DNA of 64,000 bases, from positions 37,338 to 101,337 of the forward strand of contig NZ_JXRR01000011.1 in assembly GCF_000829515.1 (NCBI RefSeq). The letters run 5' to 3'. The DNA is from Jeotgalibacillus campisalis. Its GTDB lineage: Bacteria > Bacillota > Bacilli > Bacillales > Jeotgalibacillaceae. How positions within the stretch are numbered: the first letter of the stretch is position 1; the number at the start of each line of letters is the position of its first letter. The notes under the pieces are model-generated. The model searched no databases. It had not been told where the DNA came from and saw nothing but the letters and a program-made list of their open reading frames with translations. The position numbers were made by a program, and so were the translations under genes. This document shows positions 34,078-43,463 of the stretch, in pieces.

Positions 34078-35529
34078 GTGGAACAGACAAAGAAAAAATC
34101 TGGTATACGTGAAAGAGTTCAGCGCTTTGGTTCGTTTTTAAGCGGCATGATTATGCCGAATATTGGTGCGTTTATTGCCTGGGGGTTAATTACAGCTCTT
34201 TTTATTCCGGATGGCTGGATTCCAAATGAAAACCTGGCTGAATTAGTCGGTCCGATGATTACGTTCCTGCTGCCTTTGTTAATTGGTTTTACAGGCGGCC
34301 GGATGATTCATGGCAACCGCGGTGGTGTGGTTGGTGCCACTGCAACAATGGGGGTTATTGTCGGCGCTGGGATCCCGATGTTTCTTGGTGCGATGATTAT
34401 GGGGCCTCTTGGCGGCTATGTCATGAAAAAAATTGATGGGTTTACAGATGGAAGAATACGTTCCGGCTTTGAAATGCTGGTAAACAATTTTACTGCAGGA
34501 ATTGCAGCCGCTATTCTTGCGATTGGCGGACTGCTAGGAATAGGACCTGTAGTCGAAGGAATTACTACAGTACTCGCTTCAGGTGTAGAATTAATGGTTA
34601 ATGCAGGCTTGCTTCCGTTAGTGAGCTTATTTATAGAACCAGGTAAGGTATTGTTTTTAAACAATGCCATTAACCACGGGATCTTGACTCCGCTTGGCAC
34701 AGAACAGGCGGCACAAGCAGGTAAATCTGTTTTGTATCTTCTTGAATCCAACCCAGGGCCTGGTCTTGGTATCCTGCTTGCTTATATGTTTTTTGGAAGA
34801 GGAACAGCCAGACAAACCGCTTCAGGTGCTTCCATTATTCACTTTGTCGGAGGAATCCACGAAATTTATTTCCCTTATATTTTAATGAAGCCTGTTCTGA
34901 TTGTGGCTGCTATTGCCGGAGGAGCGAGCGGTGTTTTCACTTTCGTCCTTCTTGACGCAGGATTAAGCGCTCCGCCTTCACCGGGAAGTATTATTGCGAT
35001 CCTCGCACTTACTCAGCAGGGCAATTATATTGCTGTTATTTCAGGGGTGCTGATTGCAACTGCCGTATCTTTTGGTGTGGCATCGATCTTCCTTCGTACC
35101 GCTAAAGCGGATGAAGCGGATAATATTGCGGAAGCAACGGAAAAAATGCAGGAGATGAAAGGCAAAAAGAGTCAGGCATCTGATCATCTTTCAGCTTCTC
35201 AGCAGGAAAATGTGAACGACACGTCGTTGACAGCGCCGAATGAGCTTTCAAAGGAAAATATTAAGAAGATCATTTTTGCCTGCGATGCCGGAATGGGCTC
35301 AAGTGCAATGGGGGCTTCGCTGCTTAAAAACAAAATGAAAAAAGCTGGATTGCAATACGATGTGACGAATACCGCGATCAATCAGATTCCTGATGACGCA
35401 GACTTAGTCATCACACACAAAGATTTAACAGAGCGCGCGATGACGAAAAAACCGGATGCGCTTCATATCTCGGTTGAAAATTTCCTTAACAGCCCAAAAT
35501 ATGATGAGATTATTGAAGCTTTAAAATAA
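34078..35529 (+). CDS. mtlA: PTS mannitol transporter subunit IICB
   Basis: About 483 residues. N-terminal IIC domain (about 1-335) with many membrane segments, GFTGGRMIHGNRGGVVGA, the GGIHEIYFPY substrate motif and NNAINHG. A hydrophilic linker follows (about 350-390), then the IIB domain with the phosphorylated cysteine in FACDAGMGSSAMG (near 402). There is no fused IIA; it is encoded by mtlF downstream. The best start is GTG 34078, 7 bases after AAAGGAGG; the ATG at 34072 is only 1 base away from that site. It imports mannitol as mannitol-1-phosphate. First gene of mtlA-mtlR-mtlF-mtlD. Confidence 0.93.
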   Translation: MEQTKKKSGIRERVQRFGSFLSGMIMPNIGAFIAWGLITALFIPDGWIPNENLAELVGPMITFLLPLLIGFTGGRMIHGNRGGVVGATATMGVIVGAGIPMFLGAMIMGPLGGYVMKKIDGFTDGRIRSGFEMLVNNFTAGIAAAILAIGGLLGIGPVVEGITTVLASGVELMVNAGLLPLVSLFIEPGKVLFLNNAINHGILTPLGTEQAAQAGKSVLYLLESNPGPGLGILLAYMFFGRGTARQTASGASIIHFVGGIHEIYFPYILMKPVLIVAAIAGGASGVFTFVLLDAGLSAPPSPGSIIAILALTQQGNYIAVISGVLIATAVSFGVASIFLRTAKADEADNIAEATEKMQEMKGKKSQASDHLSASQQENVNDTSLTAPNELSKENIKKIIFACDAGMGSSAMGASLLKNKMKKAGLQYDVTNTAINQIPDDADLVITHKDLTERAMTKKPDALHISVENFLNSPKYDEIIEALK

Positions 35530-35546
35530 AAAGGAGGTGCTGAGTG

Positions 35547-37652
35547 ATGGTCTATGTGACAGGCAGAGAAAGAAAAATAATGGAAACTTTGCTGCGCACT
35601 CAGCATCAATTTACCACGATTCGTGAACTGGCAGACGCTATGGACGTCAGTTCACGGACCATTCACCGCGAGTTAAAGAAAATAGAGCGGATGCTCACGA
35701 AGTATTCAATCACTATTGAAAAGCTGGCGGGAGAAGGGATTCGACTCTCCGGGGATGGGAATAAGGTCCTTGAGTTTGAGGCTGCGATTCGAGAAGGGGG
35801 CGACCGTGATCTGCAGCAAGATGAGCGGCTTGTCCTGCTGCTGCATTATTTAATTCGCCATCATGAGCCTGTAAAAGCGGCAGTCGCTACACGTGCCCTG
35901 AATTGTGCACTCGGCACACTCATGCAGGATTTGGATTTATTAGAAGAAGCCATCAAACCCTATGGCCTCTCCATTATTCGTAAAAGAGGATTTGGCATCC
36001 AGCTTGCCGGCTCCGAGCGTGAACGGAGAAGAGCCCTCGCTACACTCCTAATAGAACAAATTGACACTGCTTCTCTTTATTCGATGGTGGATGATCACTT
36101 TGTGATTCCAGGCGGCCTTGATGAAAAAATTGCCAATATCGTCAGCAAAGAACTAGTGACTCAGATTGAACGGCTGATTATGGATGAAGTGAAGGAACTG
36201 CCTTATACGATTGCAGATACTGCGTACATGGCTCTTGTCATTCACATCGCACTTGCGATGGACCGCATACAAAGCGGAGAACAAATAGAGCTTGAAGAAA
36301 ATGTGATTCAGGAACTCAGGGAATCAATAGAATTCAAAGTAGCGGAGTCATTAGCAAGGTCTTTATCTGAAGAATTTAATGCAGTCATCCCGCTTGATGA
36401 AATCGGCTATATGGCGATTCAATTAAAAGGGGCAAACCGAAGAGAACAACAATCTGTTACAAATCTTGAACAGTCAGAATGGACGTTGATTGTTCAGTCC
36501 ATCATTCAAAAAGTAGGGAAGCAGGTCGGGGTTGATCTAACCGATGATCATTCTTTATTTGAAGGGTTAATTGCGCATCTTGAACCTGCCATTCACCGGG
36601 CAGAAGAAGGCTTGCAGGCATTTAATCCACTTCAGCAGACGATTAAGGACGACTATCCTATTTTGTATCATTCACTTGAGCAGGTCCTGAAGGAGGTCTT
36701 TCCGCAGCTGGAGTTTTCAATGGGCGAATTAGCTTTTCTTGTCCTGCATTTTGCGTCCACGCTGGAAATGAGAAAAGAAGCCGTGTCCGTATCAGCGCTT
36801 GTCGTTTGTTCAAGCGGGATAGGAACCTCAAAAATGCTCGCAAGCCGGTTGAAAAAGGAATTTCCTGAAATCACAGATATTACACTGGCCTCACTTCAGG
36901 ATGCCAGAGTGCTCACACTGGATCATTTCGATATGGTCATATCAACAGTCGGCTTAGTGGACATAAATAGAGAGTTTCTTCTAGTTAGTCCACTGCTGCC
37001 CGAAAACGAAGTTGAAAAGGTAAGGCGGTATCTTCAAAAAAATATGCCGTTCATTACCAATAAAAAAGGGTATAGAACAACAGAAGTTACTCCATCCTCT
37101 GATGCACCTGTTCTTGCTTCACTTGAACAAATCAACAAGCTTACCTCTGTAATGATGGACTTGCTGACGAATTTCGACTTAATAGAAGCAGGGGATGGAA
37201 AAACAGAAGAAGATCTGATGAAGATGGTGGATGCTTATTGTGCAGACAAAAAGGCAGTCAGCAGAGAAAATATTGTAAAAGATTTGCTTGAGGCAAGAGA
37301 GCATTTAGGCGGTCTTGGCATTCCGGACACAGAACTTGCTCTTTATCATGCAAGGTCTGAAAAAATAGAGCGCCCGCTGTTTGTGATGTTTGAGTTGAAA
37401 ACACCAATTACTGTTAAAGCGATGGATTCTTCGAGTATTAATATGCAGCGGCTGCTCCTTTTGATCGCACCGGACGGACTGGGTCAGGATGTATACGAAT
37501 TGCTGAGTTTAATTAGTGCTTCCATTATTGAAGAAGAGCATCAGATGGCACTTTACACAAATGGCAGCAAGGACGATATCTACAGCCTTTTGGAAAGAAA
37601 ATTTGATCAATTTCTACGTAAAAAAATGAACTTATTCTTGGAGGGATCATGA
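35547..37652 (+). CDS. mtlR: Mannitol operon activator MtlR (PRD regulator)
   Basis: About 701 residues with the order HTH (LADAMDVSSRTIHRELK near 25-40), a second HTH-like region, two PTS regulation domains (about 190-400), an EIIB-like domain with the cysteine in VVCSSGIGTSK (near 421) and a C-terminal EIIA-like domain with LYHARS (near 600). These are the positions used in Bacillus/Geobacillus MtlR, which activates transcription when dephosphorylated by the mannitol PTS and phosphorylated by HPr. ATG 35547 is preceded by AAGGAGG (GTG 35544 possible). It sits between mtlA and mtlF, unlike B. subtilis where mtlR is elsewhere. Confidence 0.92.
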   Translation: MVYVTGRERKIMETLLRTQHQFTTIRELADAMDVSSRTIHRELKKIERMLTKYSITIEKLAGEGIRLSGDGNKVLEFEAAIREGGDRDLQQDERLVLLLHYLIRHHEPVKAAVATRALNCALGTLMQDLDLLEEAIKPYGLSIIRKRGFGIQLAGSERERRRALATLLIEQIDTASLYSMVDDHFVIPGGLDEKIANIVSKELVTQIERLIMDEVKELPYTIADTAYMALVIHIALAMDRIQSGEQIELEENVIQELRESIEFKVAESLARSLSEEFNAVIPLDEIGYMAIQLKGANRREQQSVTNLEQSEWTLIVQSIIQKVGKQVGVDLTDDHSLFEGLIAHLEPAIHRAEEGLQAFNPLQQTIKDDYPILYHSLEQVLKEVFPQLEFSMGELAFLVLHFASTLEMRKEAVSVSALVVCSSGIGTSKMLASRLKKEFPEITDITLASLQDARVLTLDHFDMVISTVGLVDINREFLLVSPLLPENEVEKVRRYLQKNMPFITNKKGYRTTEVTPSSDAPVLASLEQINKLTSVMMDLLTNFDLIEAGDGKTEEDLMKMVDAYCADKKAVSRENIVKDLLEAREHLGGLGIPDTELALYHARSEKIERPLFVMFELKTPITVKAMDSSSINMQRLLLLIAPDGLGQDVYELLSLISASIIEEEHQMALYTNGSKDDIYSLLERKFDQFLRKKMNLFLEGS

Positions 37653-38086
37653 TGAGCACATTATTAACAGCACAAAATATCTTACTGAACACATCACTAA
37701 GCACAAAGGAAGAAGCAATTGAACGTGCAGGTAGAGTTTTAGTAGATCAAGGATATGTTACAGAGAATTACATTGCTGAAATGAAAAAAAGAGAAGAACT
37801 GACTTCCACTTTTATGGGGAACTTTGTAGCGATTCCACATGGTACGGAGGAAGCGAAGACAGAGGTTAAGGCTTCTGGTTTGTCTTTTCTTCAAGTCCCT
37901 GAAGGCGTTGAGTGGAACGGAGAACAAGTGAAGCTTGTGATTGGGATCGCCGGCAAAGATGGAGAGCATCTTGAACTGCTTTCTCAAATTGCCATCGTCT
38001 GCTCGGAAATGGAAAATGTTGAAAAGCTGGCATCCGCCACGTCAGAGCAGGAAATTATTCAGATCTTTGAGGATGCAGACGTATGA
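37652..38086 (+). CDS. mtlF: PTS mannitol transporter subunit IIA
   Basis: 144 residues, a soluble EIIA of the mannitol/fructose family. The phosphorylated histidine is in FVAIPHGTEEAK (near 62). It receives phosphate from HPr and passes it to the IIB cysteine of MtlA. Two ATG codons overlap the mtlR stop; ATG 37652 is 7 bases after GGAGG. The stop overlaps the mtlD start (ATGA). Confidence 0.93.
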   Translation: MSTLLTAQNILLNTSLSTKEEAIERAGRVLVDQGYVTENYIAEMKKREELTSTFMGNFVAIPHGTEEAKTEVKASGLSFLQVPEGVEWNGEQVKLVIGIAGKDGEHLELLSQIAIVCSEMENVEKLASATSEQEIIQIFEDADV

Positions 38087-39237
38087 AACATGCCGTTCAC
38101 TTTGGTGCAGGAAATATTGGACGCGGATTTATTGGCGCAGTCTTGTCAAAAGCCGGTTATCATGTGAATTTTATTGATGTAAACGAAGAAGTTATTAATG
38201 AATTAAATCGTACAGAACAATACACGGTTCAAATTGCTTCAGAGCAGAAAGACTCTTTTGTCGTAAATCATGTTTCAGGTATTCACAGCTCCACTCAAAA
38301 GCAGGATGTCTATCACGCAATCGCAGAAGCAGATCTTATCACAGCATCCGTGGGGCCTGGAATTCTGCCGATTATTGCAAAGGATTTGGCAGGGGGACTG
38401 GCAGAAGCTGCTCAAAAAGAAAAGCTGAATGAACTGAACATCGTAGCCTGTGAAAATATGATTAACGGAACAAGTTTTCTAAAAGAAGAGATAGAAAAGC
38501 ATCTTTCAGAAGAAGTTAAACAAAAAGTAAACGAAAAGATAGGATTTCCAAACTCAGCTGTCGATCGCATCGTACCCATTCAGCATCATGAAGATCCTCT
38601 AACAGTCGAAGTGGAACCTTTCTTTGAATGGGTGATTGAGCAAAGAGAGTGGAAAGGCGAAATTCCTGTTATTGAGGGAGTACAGTTTGTAGAGGACCTG
38701 AATCCATTTATCGAGCGAAAGCTTCTGACAGTCAACACAGGTCATGCAGCCATTGCCTATTTAGGATTAGCAGAAGGATTTGTCACCGTTGATCAGGCGA
38801 TAGGTCAAGCCTCCATTAAACAAAAAGTTGAAAAAGTCTTGGCTGAAACAAGTGAATTTCTTGTTCAGAAGTATGGTCTTCAACAAGAAGATCATAAGAA
38901 ATATGTTCTCAAAATCATAGAACGCTTTCAAAATCCTTACCTTTCAGATGAATTGTCCCGTGTAGGACGCGCACCGCTTAGAAAACTTGGCGCAAAAGAG
39001 CGGTTAGTTTATCCTGCTGTATCATTAATGAATGAGGGGAAACAGCCTGAAGGACTCATTCAGACGATTGCAGCTGCTCTTCTTTTTGATGAGCAAAGCG
39101 ATCAGGAGAGTCAGATGCTTCAAAAGGATATAAAAGAAAATGGTGTGCAGCAGGCATTTGCTGCTATAGCAGGTTTGCCAAAGGAGCATGACTTGGTGCA
39201 ACAAGTGGTACAACAGTTTAAACAGTATCAGAAATAA
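38083..39237 (+). CDS. mtlD: Mannitol-1-phosphate 5-dehydrogenase
   Basis: 384 residues, the usual family length. The NAD-binding motif is HFGAGNIGRGFIG (residues 4-16), and the polyol dehydrogenase signature KLLTVNTGHAAIAYLG lies near 209-224 with the catalytic lysine. It oxidises mannitol-1-phosphate to fructose-6-phosphate in the cytoplasm. Translationally coupled to mtlF by a 4-bp overlap and the last gene of the mannitol operon. Confidence 0.95.
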   Translation: MKHAVHFGAGNIGRGFIGAVLSKAGYHVNFIDVNEEVINELNRTEQYTVQIASEQKDSFVVNHVSGIHSSTQKQDVYHAIAEADLITASVGPGILPIIAKDLAGGLAEAAQKEKLNELNIVACENMINGTSFLKEEIEKHLSEEVKQKVNEKIGFPNSAVDRIVPIQHHEDPLTVEVEPFFEWVIEQREWKGEIPVIEGVQFVEDLNPFIERKLLTVNTGHAAIAYLGLAEGFVTVDQAIGQASIKQKVEKVLAETSEFLVQKYGLQQEDHKKYVLKIIERFQNPYLSDELSRVGRAPLRKLGAKERLVYPAVSLMNEGKQPEGLIQTIAAALLFDEQSDQESQMLQKDIKENGVQQAFAAIAGLPKEHDLVQQVVQQFKQYQK

Positions 39238-39289
39238 TAATCAGCCTGTCCAGGAAGAAGTATTACTTGGGCAGGCTGATTATTTTATT
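39236..39289 (+). terminator. Terminator of the mannitol operon
   Basis: AATAATCAGCCTGTC pairs with GGCAGGCTGATTATT (one G-U) around a 19-base loop and is followed by TTTATTT. The stem overlaps the mtlD stop. Confidence 0.8.
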
Positions 39290-39384
39290 TCATCACTTTA
39301 TTAGTCTAAGATGCTATTTGTTTGATAGAATGGAAGTCGGGTGAATAAATGAAGATAAGGTAGCAGGAAAGGAAATGTTTCAGC

Positions 39385-40248
39385 ATGAGTGAAAATCGGT
39401 TAGTTAAAAACAAGAAAAAAGGAACAAAAGTGTGGATCACACTGGCCGTTCTTTTTACCATATTCCTTGGAGCTTCCCTAGGCGCATTAAGTGTTTATGA
39501 TTGGTCGGTTGAAAAAACGATACAAGGATTATTTTACAGTTCAAATCAGTCTAATACAGAAGAGCAGGATAAAGCAGAACCGGAAGAAGAACAAAACCCG
39601 GATGAAGTTGCACAGGAGCCTGAGTCGGCAGAAAAAGATATAGAAGAGCCAGAGCCGACAGAAGAAGAAATAGAAGAAGAGCCCACACCTTCTGAAGATG
39701 AAGAGCCACAGACACCTGAAACCGTTTCAGAACCAACTTACATTCAAGGGGTTCTTATTGCCAATAAGCAGTATCCTTTGCCCGCCGACTATGCACCGGG
39801 AGAGAGTGAAGAAGCAAAGGCTGCTTATAATGAAATGGAAGCTGCAGCAGCAGAAGAGGGTTTTGAACTGATCGCCTTCAGTACCTATCGATCGTATGAG
39901 TATCAGGATGAACTGTACCATCGTTACGTGGATGAACATGGTCAGGAAGAAGCAGATCGATTCAGCGCCAAACCAGGCTATTCTGAGCACCAGACGGGAC
40001 TTGGCTTTGATATTGGAGAAGTCGGAGAAGAAACGTTATGGGCAGATGATGACTTTAAAGATACGGAAGCAGCACAATGGCTTGAAGAAAATGCCCATCA
40101 CTTTGGATTCATTCTTCGCTATCCACCTGGTAAAGAAGAAATTACCGGTTATCAGTACGAATCATGGCATTTTCGTTATCTGGGAAAAGAACTTGCCGGA
40201 AAAGTCTACAGCAGCGGCTTAACACTTGAAGAGTATTTAAATATTTAG
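39385..40248 (+). CDS. VanY-type D-alanyl-D-alanine carboxypeptidase (M15B)
   Basis: 287 residues: a basic N-terminus, one membrane anchor (about 16-38), a long Glu/Pro-rich acidic linker (about 55-115) and the catalytic domain. The zinc site is SEHQTGLGFDIG (near 200, His and Asp) and YESWHFRYLG (near 260, Glu and His). It trims the terminal D-Ala from peptidoglycan stem peptides outside the membrane. The linker probably spans the inner wall zone. The ATG at 39385 follows AAGGAAATG-type purines. Single gene. Confidence 0.88.
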   Translation: MSENRLVKNKKKGTKVWITLAVLFTIFLGASLGALSVYDWSVEKTIQGLFYSSNQSNTEEQDKAEPEEEQNPDEVAQEPESAEKDIEEPEPTEEEIEEEPTPSEDEEPQTPETVSEPTYIQGVLIANKQYPLPADYAPGESEEAKAAYNEMEAAAAEEGFELIAFSTYRSYEYQDELYHRYVDEHGQEEADRFSAKPGYSEHQTGLGFDIGEVGEETLWADDDFKDTEAAQWLEENAHHFGFILRYPPGKEEITGYQYESWHFRYLGKELAGKVYSSGLTLEEYLNI

Positions 40249-40253
40249 CTAGT

Positions 40254-40289
40254 AACTGTCCGGGGAATCTTTCCCTTGGGCAGTTTTTT
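40254..40289 (+). terminator. Terminator of the carboxypeptidase gene
   Basis: AACTGTCC pairs with GGGCAGTT, an inner GGGGAA/TTCCCTT extends it, and a T run follows. Confidence 0.8.
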
Positions 40290-40433
40290 CGTTTCTCTAA
40301 ATAAATTAATCAGTTATACTATTTAGAATAATGAGAAAAAGACATTCTCATTTTAATGATGTGATCAAAGAAAGAGGACGTTTCATTTATTGAGTAATGG
40401 GCTGGACAATTCAAATCTAAAGGAGGCGTCAAA

Positions 40434-41417
40434 ATGAATCTGTTGATCTTGGGCGGAACTCAATTTTTAGGAAAGCATGTGGTTGAAAGTGCTTTAGAAG
40501 CGGGACATCACGTCACGATTTTTAATCGGGGCAAAACCAATGAGGATTACTTTCCTAACGTGGAAAAAAGAAAAGGGGATAGAAATGGCGATCTGGCTTC
40601 TTTAAAAGAAGGGAACTGGGATGCAGTCATCGATGTTTCGGGGTATACACCAAGCCAGGTTAAAGCGACAGCCGAGCTATTAAAGAACCGAGTTAAGCAG
40701 TATGTCTTTATTTCAACGATATCCGTGTATGGCGACTTTGCAAATGGCCCTGCTAAAGAGGACGAAACAGCGTTAGCGAAAATGGAAGGAGAATCAGAAG
40801 AGATTACAGGGTCAACGTATGGTCCGTTAAAACAAAAATGCGAGGAAATCATTAAAGATCAATTTGGTCACGGGTCACTTTGCATTCGTCCCGGGTTGAT
40901 TGTGGGACCGGATGATCCGACTGACCGTTTTACATACTGGGTTGAACGAACAGCAAGAGGAGGAGAGGTGGCAGCTCCCGGTGAACCGTCCCGAGCTATC
41001 CAATGGATTGATGTGAGGGATTTAGCTCAATGGGTAATCCGTATGACGGAAAAAAGGACGTCAGGTACATTTAATGCTGCCGGTCCTGCAGGAACAATGG
41101 ATGAGCTTCTGCGGACAGCCAAACAAGTGACCGGATCAACTGCTTCTTTTAAGTGGATTGAGGATCAAACGCTGCTGGAGCATGAGGTGGCGGTCTTTAT
41201 GGAAATGCCATTCTGGATACCGCGCAGCGACAGCCATCCAGACGGGTTCATTATGGCAGATGCACAAAAGGCGATTGAAAAGGGATTAACCTTCCGTTCA
41301 CCAGAGGAAACCATTCGCGACACTTACCATTGGCAGGCCGCAAGAAAAGATCATTCCTGGAAAGCGGGACTCGCGGCAGAGAAAGAAAGGAAGATTCTGC
41401 AGTCTATGGATGGCTAA
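40434..41417 (+). CDS. NAD-dependent epimerase/reductase-like (extended SDR)
   Basis: 327 residues. The NAD-binding GGTQFLGKHVV (residues 7-17) is of the extended-SDR type, DVSGY lies near 66, and a YGPLKQKCE segment carries the Tyr-x3-Lys pair (near 131). The IRPGLIVGPDDPTDRFTYW part fits the isoflavone-reductase/epimerase-like group annotated as NAD-dependent epimerase/dehydratase. Substrate unknown. AAAGGAGG precedes ATG 40434. It stands alone, followed by the repeat array. Confidence 0.82.
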   Translation: MNLLILGGTQFLGKHVVESALEAGHHVTIFNRGKTNEDYFPNVEKRKGDRNGDLASLKEGNWDAVIDVSGYTPSQVKATAELLKNRVKQYVFISTISVYGDFANGPAKEDETALAKMEGESEEITGSTYGPLKQKCEEIIKDQFGHGSLCIRPGLIVGPDDPTDRFTYWVERTARGGEVAAPGEPSRAIQWIDVRDLAQWVIRMTEKRTSGTFNAAGPAGTMDELLRTAKQVTGSTASFKWIEDQTLLEHEVAVFMEMPFWIPRSDSHPDGFIMADAQKAIEKGLTFRSPEETIRDTYHWQAARKDHSWKAGLAAEKERKILQSMDG

Positions 41418-41429
41418 TGAATAGGGACC

Positions 41430-41561
41430 GGTTCATTTCCGCTCCGGTCGGAGGCTTTCTTACGTGGCGGGAGGTGAGCCCCCTTGATGCTGTCGCATCT
41501 GCCTGGTCTCACCCTTCCCGCTGCATCACGCAGGAGTCCCCGCCCTCCGCTGCAATGAACC
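41430..41561. repeat. Dispersed repeat, inverted orientation (array unit 1)
   Basis: Same family as 32698. Ends GGTTCAT / ATGAACC; interior with GGCGGGAGGTGAGCC and GGTCTCACCCTTCCCGC. Followed by a spacer holding ATATAGTAGA and its complement TCTACTATAT. Confidence 0.85.
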
Positions 41562-41653
41562 TATCCTTATGATCGTATATAGTAGAGGTCTTGAAGCAAA
41601 CTGTCATTGTTTTCACCCACTCATTCTACTATATGTAAAATGAGAAGGGGAGC

Positions 41654-41785
41654 GGTTCATTTCCGCTGCGGTCGGAGGCTTTCTTACGTGTCGGGAGGTG
41701 AACCCCCTTGATGCTGTCGCATCTGCCTGGTCTCACCCTTCCCGCTGCATCACGCAGGAGTCCCCGCCCTCCGCTGCAATGAACC
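41654..41785. repeat. Dispersed repeat, inverted orientation (array unit 2)
   Basis: Exactly 224 bp after unit 1 and almost identical to it, including the whole spacer that follows, so the duplication included flanking DNA and looks recent. Confidence 0.85.
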
Positions 41786-41877
41786 TATCCTTATGATCGT
41801 ATATAGTAGAGGTCTTGAAGCAAACTGTCATTGTTTTCACCCACTCATTCTACTATATGTAAAATGAGAAGGGGAGC

Positions 41878-41917
41878 GGTTCATTTCCGCTGCGGTCGGA
41901 GGCTTTCTTACGTGGCG
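41878..41917. repeat. Dispersed repeat, truncated third array unit
   Basis: Another 224 bp on, the first 40 bp of the unit are present (to CTTACGTGGCG) and then the sequence changes abruptly to a terminator-like hairpin. The array thus has about 2.2 units. Confidence 0.75.
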
Positions 41918-41921
41918 ACAG

Positions 41922-41970
41922 TAAATCAAAAGGTCCTTATGCCATTTGGGCGTAAGGACCTTTTGATTTA
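41922..41970. terminator. Long hairpin between the repeat array and cls
   Basis: TAAATCAAAAGGTCCTTA pairs perfectly with TAAGGACCTTTTGATTTA over 18 bp with a 13-base loop. The T tract after it is weak. It lies 45 bp past the stop of the convergent cardiolipin synthase gene and may stop transcription from either side. Confidence 0.55.
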
Positions 41971-42014
41971 TAGTATTTTTCTATTTAACTTTATTCGCAT
42001 CGATGGGACTTCTG

Positions 42015-43463
42015 TTACAAAATAGGCGACAGAAGCCTTGAGATTGATTCTTTAAACTTAATGTAATTTGAGCGCTTTTTGTAGAGTTCAGGTGTCAGTT
42101 CAGTGGAGAGCTCCATATCCTCTATGAAGATCTGACAAAGAGTCGTGACGGTTTCCTGATGATAAACAAACGCGTTCACCTCGAAATTTAAGCGAAAGCT
42201 CCTTAAATCAATATTTGCCGTTCCCACGGATGCGGCTTCATCATCCGTTACAAGCGTTTTTGCGTGAATAAAGCCATTATCATAAATATAGATGCGTGCG
42301 CCTGCTTTCATCAGCTCACCAACATATGAATAAGTAGCCCAGTATACAAACATGTGATCCGGCTTGTTTGGAATCATAATCCGGACATCCACACCTGATA
42401 ATGCTGCAATTCGCAGGGAATCCAGTAAGCTGAGATCCGGAATAAAATAAGGTGTTTGAATATAGATATATTTTTTTGCGCTCGTAATTAACTTAATATA
42501 ACCATTTTTGATTTGTTCCCATTCGGAATCAGGGCCGCTTGATACAATCTGCATAGCGACATCCCCTTTAGTGGGAATTGCCGGAAAATAATTATCCGCA
42601 TATTCAATATCATATCGATGCGAGGCCTGGTTCCAATCTAAGACAAATCTTGTCTGGATCGGGTGCACTGCGCTGCCTTCCACCCGAAGATGCGTGTCCC
42701 GCCAGTACCCAAACCGTTTATCGATTCCAAGGTACTCATCACCGATATTAAATCCGCCAATATAGCCGACCCGTCCATCCACAATAATTAATTTTCTGTG
42801 GTTTCTGAAATTAAGCCGAGGGTTAATAATAGGCACATTTGAAGGAAAGAAGGCTTCCACTTCACCGCCTGCTGCACGAAGCTCTCTGAAAAAACGTTTG
42901 GTCATGCCCCGGGAACCCATATCATCATACAAAATTCTTATTTTTACACCCTGATTGGCTTTTTTAACCAGCAAAGTCATCAGGCGTTTTGCCAGATCAT
43001 CACGGCGTAAGATATACGTTTGGATATGGATATGATCTTTAGCTTCTTCAATATCCTGAAACAACGCTTCAAACTTTTTTTGCCCATCCACAAAAATATC
43101 CACCGAGTTGTCCTGTGTTAAAACAGCATCATTATTATACAGCTGCATATAAATCAGATCTTGTTTCATTTCGGTCTCACGTGATTTAAACTCAAATGAT
43201 TTGTCTTGTATAGCATTTATCTGATAGCGGATCAGCTGTTCAATTCCAACTCGGCTTCTGCCTTCCCAATCAAATAAATCCTTTTTGTACAATTGCCGTC
43301 CCAAAAGAAGATAAAGAGCGAAGCCTGCTATAGGAATAAAAAACAGGACCATCAGCCATGCCCAGGTTGCCCCGGCATCTTTTCGCTCAAGAAATATAAG
43401 GACCCCGGCAAGAACAAAGTTGAAAAAGAAAAAGAAACCGACAATAATAGATATCCAGTCCAT
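42015..43463 (-). CDS. cls: Cardiolipin synthase
   Basis: About 482 residues, the standard length for Bacillus Cls. Two N-terminal membrane helices (about 4-26 and 32-52) precede two phospholipase D domains with HKD motifs: HRKLIIVDGRVGYIGG (near 215) and HAKTLVTDD (near 395). It condenses two phosphatidylglycerol molecules to cardiolipin at the membrane. I chose ATG 43463 because the protein then starts directly with the first helix as in homologues; upstream in-frame TTG 43523 has no ribosome site. Single gene. Confidence 0.9.
   Translation of the reverse strand: MDWISIIVGFFFFFNFVLAGVLIFLERKDAGATWAWLMVLFFIPIAGFALYLLLGRQLYKKDLFDWEGRSRVGIEQLIRYQINAIQDKSFEFKSRETEMKQDLIYMQLYNNDAVLTQDNSVDIFVDGQKKFEALFQDIEEAKDHIHIQTYILRRDDLAKRLMTLLVKKANQGVKIRILYDDMGSRGMTKRFFRELRAAGGEVEAFFPSNVPIINPRLNFRNHRKLIIVDGRVGYIGGFNIGDEYLGIDKRFGYWRDTHLRVEGSAVHPIQTRFVLDWNQASHRYDIEYADNYFPAIPTKGDVAMQIVSSGPDSEWEQIKNGYIKLITSAKKYIYIQTPYFIPDLSLLDSLRIAALSGVDVRIMIPNKPDHMFVYWATYSYVGELMKAGARIYIYDNGFIHAKTLVTDDEAASVGTANIDLRSFRLNFEVNAFVYHQETVTTLCQIFIEDMELSTELTPELYKKRSNYIKFKESISRLLSPIL

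Noticed and set aside
41330..42025. Open frames in the 41.4-42 kb repeat array
   Set aside because: Generated by the tandem repeat; no ribosome sites or conserved protein features.
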